In this document: positions 56,094 to 64,000 of the stretch, one piece after another
Numbering within the stretch: the stretch's first letter is position 1
Layout: the number at the start of each line of letters is the position of its first letter
Assembly: GCA_021018995.1 (NCBI GenBank)
Contig: CM037598.1
Coordinates: 76,774,671 to 76,838,670 of the forward strand
From: Chloranthus sessilifolius
Lineage: Eukaryota; Streptophyta; Magnoliopsida; Chloranthales; Chloranthaceae
DNA: 64,000 nt
Direction: 5' to 3'
The notes under the pieces: model-generated
Databases searched by the model: none
Told to the model about the DNA's origin: nothing
Seen by the model: only the letters and a program-made list of their open reading frames with translations
Made by a program: the position numbers and the translations under genes

Positions 56094-57660
56094 AAGAAAA
56101 GAAACATTTAAATAATCAATTTCAGAGATACATTATCAACGATAGGAGATGAAATCTCCTCCACCCAAACTATATATGAAATACAATGACTGTCAAATTT
56201 GGCTAACGAATCTACAACAAAATTGGCTTCGCGTTTAACGTGTTGGCATACCGACAAAGAGAACAGCCTGACAATAACTTTAATGTCCTTCAACAAATAG
56301 CTAATATCAGAACGCTCCTTCTCATTGGAAAGTGCGGATATTAAACTTTGTGAATTAGGTTCTAACAGAACTCTAGAGAGCCCGAGATCAAGTGCCAATG
56401 TAACTCCATGGAAGGTAATCAAAGCTTCACTAAAAAAAGTGGAATCTCCACCTTTGTCAGCAACAGCTTTAGCTCCCAATACTTCCCCCTTCCAATCTCT
56501 AATCACTACACCAACCCTGATATTCATAGAATTGTGGCACCATGCCCCATCCGCATTGATTTTGGCCACAGACTCCACCGGTGCTTGCCATCTAGGAATA
56601 TGCCTAGTGACCATGGTAGAAATTGGTCTAGAGATTGCCCTCTGGAACTCTGATGCTAAATTATTAGCCATGAGCGCAATCTTCTTCGGATTAGGATTAA
56701 TACCTTCATGTATGTAAGTGTTCCGTTGGGTTCAAATTGCCCACTTAGTGAATAAAAATAGATATAAACTTTCTTCACCAATCTCCTTAAGCACCATAAG
56801 AAACCATTCTTTGAAGGAAGCAACCCAAGGAAGAAAATAGCGTACTCCTAAGGCCGAGAGGAATCAAGTTCGATTAGCTCACTCACAATCCTTTAGCACA
56901 TGTATAACAGTCTCTGAATCAGCATGGCAGATGGCACAATTGTTACTCATAAAATGAAATCTAGATCTGAGGTTCCGATTGGTGGGGAGGATATTATGGC
57001 AGGCCTTCCAGGTAAATAATTTGATCTTGTTTGGTACGTTACATCTCCAGATAGATTTCCATAAGACTTTTGCATCACCCCCACTTGTACCTACACCATT
57101 CACCATCTCTGAATGTATCAGATGATAAGCGCTACGAATCGAGAAGTTTCCTTTGCTAGTGAGAACCCAACTTATTTTATCCTTATGATTATAGCTGCTC
57201 AGCGGAATAATGAGAATTGCCTTTGCATCATCCTCCCAAAAAAGCTCTTTAATGAGCACTTCATTCCACCTCCGAGAGCTAGGAATAATAAATAGATCAA
57301 CTACCATCGAGATACCCGTGGCTGGTTTAGGAGTAACAATCTGGTAAGTCGTAGGCTTTGGAATCCACCTACTACCCCAGATTCGGATAGATCTACCATC
57401 GCCCACCCTCTAAATAGTCACTTTCAAGAGGAAATCTTTTGAATTGAGTATGCTAGACCAGGTAAAGGATTGATTCCGCCTTGGCGTAGCACTATCAAAC
57501 CTGCAATCCGAGAAGTACTTTGCTTTAAGGATAAAAGCCAACATAAAATTTCCCTGAGAGAAGAGTCGCCAGCCTTGTTTCGCGAGCTAATCTGTGCCGA
57601 AATATCACTATATTTTGTACCCAAATACCGACACTTAGCCATCCAATGAAGGTTATCTGA
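56094..57660 (-). mobile_element. 5'-truncated LINE (L1 type), second copy
   Basis: A short A tail (T on plus at 56094-56100) ends an element carrying only the 3' half of ORF2. The 5' border near 57660 meets the LTR-like sequence to the right. I could not confirm a target duplication. Confidence 0.75.
56108..57642 (-). pseudogene. LINE ORF2 C-terminal half: RT end, zf-RVT and RNase H
   Basis: Right to left: an RT thumb-like segment (AKCRYLGTKYSDISAQISSR, about 57630), then a 176-codon frame starting MGDGRSIRIWGSRWIPKPT (the G.G..I..W...W.P motif after the RT) with the zf-RVT domain NKIKLFTWKACHNILPTNRN and CAICHADSETVIHVLKDC. A 188-codon frame follows with KINADGAWCHNSMN, VVIRDWKGEVLGAKA and VKREANFVVDSLAKF, an RNase H fold with its D, E and D/N positions. 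Two or more frameshifts separate these blocks. Confidence 0.9.
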
Positions 57661-57662
57661 CG

Positions 57663-59021
57663 GCTGTTGTGAAGTTTTAGTGGTTTCAGGTATTTTTGTC
57701 CGTTGGATCTTTCAGAAGCATAAAAGAGTATAATTAAGGACAACATGGGAGCATTGAACTATAAAGCCAACGAAAACACTGAAATTCGTGGAAGAATCGA
57801 TTGATCCAACCACTGCTAAGAGAATTAAAGATGTCACAAGTCTAACTCAATCGATTGAATTATGAAAATCAATCGATTGAGGTTATGACAACTATTCTGG
57901 CGCCCAAAATCTGAATTTAAAATCAATCGATTGAGATTCAGGATTCAATCGAGTGACTTGATGGCAACTTTTTCTCTCTTTGAATTTGTATTCAAACTTA
58001 CTCAATCGATTGACTTCAAATTCCAATTAATTCACCAAAATTCAAATTTAAAGTCAATCGATTGAAATTGGAAATTCAATCGATTGAGCTTTTTATGGAA
58101 GTTTCTTATCTGCACCCTATATAAACAGAGCCATGTTTAGGGTTTAGGGGCTTCTTCTTGGCAGATTTTTCTTGGATTTTTGGGAGTTTTTCATCTGTGA
58201 TAGAGTTGTAGTTTGTATTTGAGAAGAGAGTTGTGTAAGGCTTCAATCTTTTGATAAATAAAAGAATAATTTTTGTGATGGCTTTGGATTTGCGTCGTGC
58301 GTGTGAATCGAGGATAAGCGGCTAAACCTCTCATTCAAAGAGGAAGCAACCCCTAGATGAATAACTGATTTACATTTAATCTTATAATTTCTTGTTATAA
58401 TTATTTAATCGTACGAATTTCAGTGTGTGCCTATTGTTTATTATCAAATGATCATTTATAGCCGTCGATCTTGGTTATCGGCGATAATAAAAGGGGTATT
58501 CTACCTAAATCTGATCTTGTAGACTAATTTAGGATGTTGTGCGATTGAAATTTATTGTTGTGATTTCGCATTTGTGATACATTGTACCTTTCGCATGATT
58601 CATGCCATGATTGGGTGAGTCATAGTGTCAGGATAGGGTATGCCGAGTTAATAATTGTATTTTCAACGATTCATTTTTCTTGTAGTTAAATGATGGCATA
58701 ATGATTTGAAATGAAATTGCAAGGTTGATTATAGAAAAGTTATAAATCTAGGGATAGCAAACTCCTTGATCATCTCATCATTGTTACTTTCTTTGTCTTA
58801 GTTCAACCTTGCATAGTTTGATTTAATTTCTCTTATTATTGGGTTGCGGAGTGATTAATCTTAACAATCAAATTTCTTACCCTTAGTACTTCCTTGGGTC
58901 ATTATTATTTCTTTAAAATTAATTTGATTATGCGCTTCCCTGTGGGTACGATACTCTTATTCTTACCTTGCTATAATAGATCTTGTGCACTTACAAGAGT
59001 ACCTTTTAAAATTGATCAAGT
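57663..59021 (+). repeat. Athila-like gypsy LTR, left end uncertain
   Basis: It ends before a primer site of Athila type. It includes a TATA box (ccctatataaacagagcc, about 58115-58132) and the LTR-end style stretch tccctgtgggtacgatactc (58938). Many TCAATCGATTGA motifs lie upstream of the TATA box. The left boundary is placed at tgttgtgaag only by position next to the LINE. Confidence 0.65.
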
Positions 59022-59024
59022 TTT

Positions 59025-59042
59025 TGGCGCCGCTATTGGGGA
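59025..59042 (+). other. Athila-type primer-binding site
   Basis: tggcgccgctattgggga resembles the Athila consensus TGGCGCCGTTGCCGGGGA with two or three changes. Confidence 0.75.
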
Positions 59043-59512
59043 GGCGACGCAATTTTATTGATTTTTAGGAGATTTTTGTTTTCTATTTTGTCATTCAATC
59101 GATTGAGTTTCCATATTCAATCGATTGATTGAGAAGTGGAGATCGGCTCTTTGTTGTCCATCAATCGATTGATTTGTAAAAATCAATCGATCGATTTAAA
59201 ACTGTGACATGTTCCCTATTTCACTCCTTAAAAAAATAATAATTAATTCTGTGTGGAATCTAAGACTATTACTGTTTTCTGTGAATTCAGTCGATTGATT
59301 TTGATTTTTCCTGAAATTTTTAACTCTTCCTCTGTTCCAGTTCAATCGATTGAGTTATTAATTTCAATCGATTGACTAAGCATAGAAGTGAGTTAATTAC
59401 AGTTTCATTTCAATCGATTAATCTGAATCAATCGATTGGCAGAATCCTAACTGTTATAGTCCAGTAGTGCTTCTTGTTTTATCCACATGGAGTATTTGAG
59501 CTTGTAGACACC
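59043..59512. repeat. Start of the Athila-like internal region, TCAATCGATTGA-rich
   Basis: More copies of the motif and no coding frame. It is cut off by the next LTR at 59513. Confidence 0.5.
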
Positions 59513-60885
59513 CAAATTTGGCCCAAGGCCCGATCAACCCAAATTTAGAACGGCACACTCTCGAGCTTCGGAAAGCACCTCCCAAACCCTTAAAACTTAA
59601 TCTAACCTTTAGAATCATTCTCAAACCCTTAGGAAGCACCTCTAACTTCCCAAACCATTAGAAAGCCTAAAACGGACCCATAGAACCCGTTTAAAATCAA
59701 TCGAAACAGCTTATGAAAAGAGGAGTGCTAAAATTTTTATAGATAGTTTCCTAATCTAAGGCTTATATTATTAGAATATAGAGGTTCCCAGCTTTCTAAC
59801 GAGCCAAGAATCGCCTAATTTGGATTTGTACATCAAAAGTTACGGCAATTTGAAAAACGCAAATTTGTGCAGGAAATTATAAAATCGGGGCCCTAACTTC
59901 TCAAAACTCAAAAAACCCATTTTTAAAAAATGGTTGATTTGAAAATTGGGGGTTTGACTTGTGAACCATCCTAAAGCTTGAGGTTTGTTTTTTTAGGACC
60001 CATATGCCCTTCCCAACCTTAGGTGCCACCCTTTTGCTATTTAAGTTATCACCCCATCATCCACCATTAACACCCAACTCTCTCTTCTCCAAGCTCTTAA
60101 AAACTCTAAAAACCTTAGATTTAGGATTACCTAATTTCTAAACCCATTAGTGACTTAAGCCCTTTCTCTATAAATAGAGAGCCACCCCCCCTTATTGAAG
60201 AACTTTTGAAATCTAAGAGAAGAAACTCTACATAAATCTCCTTCCATTTTCAAGCAAAAACCCATCCAAGCCTTAGAACTTTAGTTCTTCCTTTGTCATT
60301 GCTTTTCCATCTCCATCATTCCTAAGCTTTAGAACCTTGGCCAACTATCTCACACCATCATCTATCACCCTCTAGTTCCCAAGCCCTAGCTAGTTAAAAA
60401 AAACCCACCTCTAACCCATTTGCTATCGGAAGCTCATTGGTGCCTCATCCACGTGAAGATTCGACTACGGTGCTACAAGGGCCCGAGAGCTCCAGCCCTC
60501 CCCTTTATTCCTCTACCTTATTTATTTTCTTTTTCTCTATCCTAAGATTTGAGCCGTTAAGCCACCGAAATTTCGATATTTGTGGAGAGCCCAATAGGAT
60601 CGGTGTGCCTTCGGGCAACAGGAAGTGCTGCTCATTTTCATATTTATTTTTGGCCATAGTAGAGACCGCTTACGAGTGGGCCAATCGGGTGCCTAACACC
60701 TTCCCGATTGATAACCAAAGCTCCTACCCAAGAGCCTTTGGCATAAATCGGATCGAAGTCAAATCGAGCACTTCAGTGCACACGATCTTGATTTTGGGTA
60801 TCCTGGGACACCAAAAGCTCCGGGTGGCGACTCTATTTTTTTGAGCGCATCGTCGCGATGGATCGATGAGATCTATGGTTGCACA
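59513..60885 (+). repeat. 5' LTR of a Tat/Ogre-like gypsy element
   Basis: About 1.37 kb, beginning tgtagacacccaaatttggc and ending gcaca. A TATA-like ctctataaatagagag lies at about 60166-60181, followed by a transcribed part containing gggtggcgactctattttttt near the end. Both are characteristic of Tat-lineage LTRs. A primer site follows two bases later. The 3' LTR lies beyond the window. Confidence 0.8.
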
Positions 60886-60887
60886 GA

Positions 60888-60905
60888 TGGTGACTCCACT
60901 AGGGA
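60888..60905 (+). other. Primer-binding site, Tat/Ogre type
   Basis: tggtgactccactaggga follows the LTR end; the usual form is TGGCGACTCCACTGGGGA. Confidence 0.8.
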
Positions 60906-62070
60906 TAGCTTGTAGAGCTTCTCCTTGAAGTGTTAGCCCTTATTTTGCATGTGTTTTTTTATTTTCCTTTCTTTTTTACTAACTTTTCAGTTTTTCATAC
61001 TTACCCCTACGATTCTGCACTTTTTTATACTTACCCTTACGATTCGGCATTTTTTATACTAAACCCCTACATTTCCGTTATTTACACGCCTTAGCCGTTT
61101 GGAGGGCTTACTTGAGTATTTATGTTTTAGTCATTTACACGCCTTAGCCGATCGGCGGGCTTACTTGAGTATTTTTTTTCTTTTTTTCTTTTTTATCATT
61201 TTACGTACCTTAGTTGATTGGCGGGTTACTTACTAACTTAGAATTATATTCTAATAGTGGACGCCGGCCTATAGTGGAGGCACGGGATTTCACCACCCAT
61301 TTTTGAACTAAGAAAAACTCTCTTAAAATTGAACTCTAAAATTGAACAAAGGGACTTAATTAATTCATTTTTACGTGGGTAGATTTTACAAAAGGGTTGA
61401 GAAATTAGGCAACGATACAACCGTCCCGCTTCCAAGTAGGGCAGCAACTCTAGTGGTGATGATCCCGAAAAGAACCACCCCATCCAGTATCTGAGAAGAC
61501 ATTCGTGTCGGAAGTATATCGGGTGGGTGATCGAACTTTCAAAATCCTTAAAACCCTTAGGGAGTGCGTTAGAGTACCCCGAAAAAGCCTTGTATCCCTT
61601 AGGCACAGAAAGGATGGACCCAAAAAGTGAAAAAATGGTCCCAAGGGGCATTGCCCCGACTCCCTGTACGTTGGATTTGAGATTCCTGATATTTCCTGCA
61701 CTCTAAAATACCCAAACGCCCTCGCTAGTCAAGAGAGGTCACCCTCTTATTGATTCTTCCGAGAGATTGGGGTATCGCGTAGAAATCTGTGCTTTTAAAG
61801 ATCAAGAGATATTTTTACTTTGATTCTTAAAAAGGGCATTTAGGCCCCGCCATAGAAAATTTTGGGGAGTGCTAAAAGCCATCCGAAAAGGGAACTATCA
61901 TCATCAAAATCACCAAAAAATAAAAAAAAGTCAAAAAACTAAAAAGATCTAAAAAGAGAGCTTGTAGTGCTGTAACAACGGGATCACCATACCCGCCATC
62001 CCATAGGGAAAGAAAAAATAAAATCTTTGGGCCATACCTGAGAAATCCATACCCTATCTGCCAACAAACC
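60906..62070 (+). other. Untranslated leader of the Tat/Ogre-like element
   Basis: No conserved coding sequence. A repeat of cgccttagccg..cggcgggcttacttgag occurs at about 61088 and 61140. A 136-codon minus-strand frame at 61244-61651 shows no domain and is treated as chance. Confidence 0.6.
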
Positions 62071-62199
62071 ATGTCTTGGGTGGTTGATCCGACCGTCTTT
62101 GATCAGAATTTATTCTCACCACATTCCCCAACACATTCCCACATAGAGGAGATTCTCATCTCCAATCCCTCCACCCAATCCCAATTTAACATCACCGGA

Positions 62200-62510
62200 C
62201 CCTTCAGTTCCCCCATTTTCCCCTCCGCATCAATCCAACATGCACCCAATCAACCACCCAACTTTTCCCATTCATCAATCAAACATACACCCAACTTTCC
62301 ACCCGGCTTTCCCTATGCATCCGTTCAAAATACATCCACTTTTCCCTCTCCATTCGCTCAAAATACACCCAATTTCTCCCCTACATATACCTGAGCTTTC
62401 CCCACATTTCCATCCACTCAAGATACACCCAATTTTCGCCTTACTTCCATTCAAGTTTTCTCCACATTTCCATCCACTCAAAATACACCCAATTCCCCCC
62501 TACATCAACC
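62200..62510 (+). repeat. Degenerate tandem repeat with cactcaaaatacacccaat
   Basis: catccactcaa(a/g)atacacccaat recurs at about 62324, 62357, 62412 and 62472 in a proline-rich coding region. Confidence 0.7.
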
Positions 62511-62796
62511 CAAGCATTACCATTACTACCTCATACACTCCCCCTATCAAATGAACCATCCACATCCACCCTTATAACCAATCCCATGGCCATAATGGAG
62601 GAGATGATGAGCATATTCATAGCATGGAAGGCTTCACAAAGCCACCATAATCCACCCCAAACATCCTCAAATCTCCAACAAACTCTCCAAAACCTCCATT
62701 CCTCCTTCACCCAAAATGTCAATCCCGATCAACCGCCCATAATACACACCACTCGAGGCTCCAATCATCAATCATGGAACCACCCAAGTGGGCCTC

Positions 62797-63112
62797 AAAG
62801 GCCCTATGTCCAACCCCAAGACCATCAAGGCCCAATACTCCATGCCCAAGCCCAATAGCCCAGGCCCAAGAAGGCCTAATAGCCTAAGACCAAGCCCATC
62901 AAGGCCTAATATCCCAGGCCCAAGTCCATCAAGGCCCAATACCCAAACCCAATCCCATCAAGGCCCAATAGCCCAGACACAAGCCCATCAAGGCCCAATA
63001 GCCTAGGACTAAGCCCATCAAGGCCCAATACCCCAAACCCAAGTTCATCAAGGTCTAATACCCCAAGCCCAAGCCTATCATGGCCCAATGCCCTATGCCC
63101 AGGCTCATCAAG
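62797..63112 (+). repeat. 30-bp tandem repeat coding for HQGPIAQTQA-like units
   Basis: About nine units of catcaaggcccaatagccca then ggcccaagcc, each ten codons long, so the frame is preserved through the array. Confidence 0.88.
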
Positions 63113-64000
63113 GCCAAAACCCGAGAACCCCATTTGCAAACCCTTCATCATTCCCCCAATATCCCACAATCACCTATACCCAACAGGTCCCCATTTCCCC
63201 TCAAATAGTGAATCCATCTCATCAAATCTCTCAACCTGGCATGGGCCCCATTTATCCACATCTCTCACACCCAACCCAATTTGGGGATCTATCCCATACT
63301 ATCAACCATCCCTAATTTACCCATCCACTCATTCCCCAACCAAATCCCAATCACCAAAGCATACCATAGCCTCATTAGGCACTCGCCTAAGATCCACAGT
63401 TCACCCATCCACGATTCACCCCACGAACCCATTATCAAAGTTTCCCCCACTTCCAATGGCCCCATCAAGCACCTACTCAATCCACCCAAAATCCACCATT
63501 CACCCTTCCTCTCACCACTCACCCAGATTCTCATCAACCATAGTGGCCCCATCAAACACCCACTCAAACCATCCCTAATTCATCTGAAAATCTCATCCCA
63601 TATCTTGATCCTCAATATGAAGAGAATGAGATCAAAAATATTGGGGCCTATGTAGGGGCGGTTTCCAGTTTCAATCCCCCACCACCCACACTCACCAACC
63701 AACAGGTCGTCCAAAATGAATGGTGGCAGCTCAATGGGGGACCAGCCCCAACCCTACAGTCTAGAGAATCAGAGCTGCTGAAAGAGTAAATGGATAAAAT
63801 CCAAAAGCAGTTGATGAAGCTAGCGAGAGCCTAAAACTATGCCATAGATTTTTTGAATCTTTGCATTTTTGTCGAGGTGCCTTTGCCACCTAAGTTCAAA
63901 GTACCGTCGTTTGATAAATATAATGACACCGACAACCCAATTGCCCATCTAAAATCCTATTGTGGGGATATGTGCCAATACGGCGGAGATGAACGACTAC

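Larger units (their letters stand above)
62071..64000 (+). pseudogene. Proline-rich gag of the Tat/Ogre-like element, runs off the window
   Basis: One frame from ATG 62071 carries nearly all the signal: an Asn/Pro/Ser-rich start (MSWVVDPTVFDQNLFS), a tandem repeat zone, an acidic segment (YLDPQYEENEI, about 63601), a helical part ending in KIQKQLMKLARA, and the Gag core PLPPKFKVPSFDKYND then TDNPIAHLKSYC near the right edge. PP.FKVP.F.KY.GT..P..HL is the conserved Gag motif of the Tat lineage. Stops occur at about 62392, 63004, 63313, 63787 and 63832, so it is defective. Protease and RT would follow to the right. Confidence 0.8.

Noticed and set aside
56325-56717. 131-codon plus-strand frame
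   Set aside because: Antisense shadow of the second LINE RNase H domain.
61244-61701. Minus-strand frames of 136 and 84 codons
   Set aside because: They lie in the non-coding leader of the Tat/Ogre-like element, antisense to it, with no recognisable motif.
63281-63655. 125-codon plus frame and its 93-codon antisense partner
   Set aside because: These are shifted frames of the proline-rich gag; the frame starting at 62071 carries the Gag motif.

Overview
The window looks like gene-poor, repeat-rich nuclear DNA of a flowering plant. The evidence is plant-type Ty1/copia and Ty3/gypsy LTR retrotransposons with initiator-Met-type primer sites, L1-type LINEs, hAT, CACTA-like and Tourist-like DNA elements, (TA)n and (CT)n microsatellites, and broken exons of plant genes (NAC, WRKY-like, AIP2-like RING, plant PI-PLC) carrying plant-style GT-AG introns. 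No intact cellular gene was found, and nothing identifies the species.

Layout. 1-1.9 kb: 5' part of a copia element on the minus strand. 3.3-6.3 kb: broken exons of an AIP2-like RING ubiquitin ligase and a DExH-box RNA helicase, both minus strand. 4.3-8.4 kb: short hAT-like elements with GGGTCGGG-rich ends. 9.9-10.5 kb: a CACTTC-style tandem repeat block and a CACTA end. 11.1-17.2 kb: a plus-strand, multi-exon Transposase_24 (Ptta/En/Spm-type) gene split by a 4.4-kb hAT element that carries its own decayed transposase. 17.4-18.1 kb: coding-like exons I cannot identify. 19.5-21.3 kb: an internally deleted LTR element with a Tourist-like MITE inside one LTR. 21.8-23.1 kb: a LINE with a perfect 10-bp target duplication. 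25.1-30.6 kb: a NAC pseudogene split by a 4.5-kb copia element. 31-38.8 kb: a second, heavily mutated copia element with GC-rich LTR-like DNA beside it. 39.7-45.9 kb: CACTA-like and other short repeat families, microsatellites and palindromes.

46.0-53.6 kb is the most unusual part. Over about 7.5 kb it holds exon-intron fragments of at least four or five unrelated genes: phosphoinositide phospholipase C, dihydropyrimidinase, threonyl-tRNA synthetase, an aldo-keto reductase and a WRKY-like 5' end with a promoter-like region. This is the pattern left by a gene-capturing transposon (Helitron or Pack-type), but I could not find its ends. 56.1-57.7 kb is another LINE. 57.7-59.1 kb is an Athila-like LTR rich in TCAATCGATTGA. 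59.5 kb to the window end is the 5' LTR, leader and proline-rich gag of a Tat/Ogre-like gypsy element.

Most protein remnants carry stop codons that differ from the expected codon by C to T or G to A, as expected for old, methylated, silenced sequence. The insertions give a partial time order: the Transposase_24 gene is older than the hAT, the gypsy element older than the MITE, and the NAC copy older than the copia.
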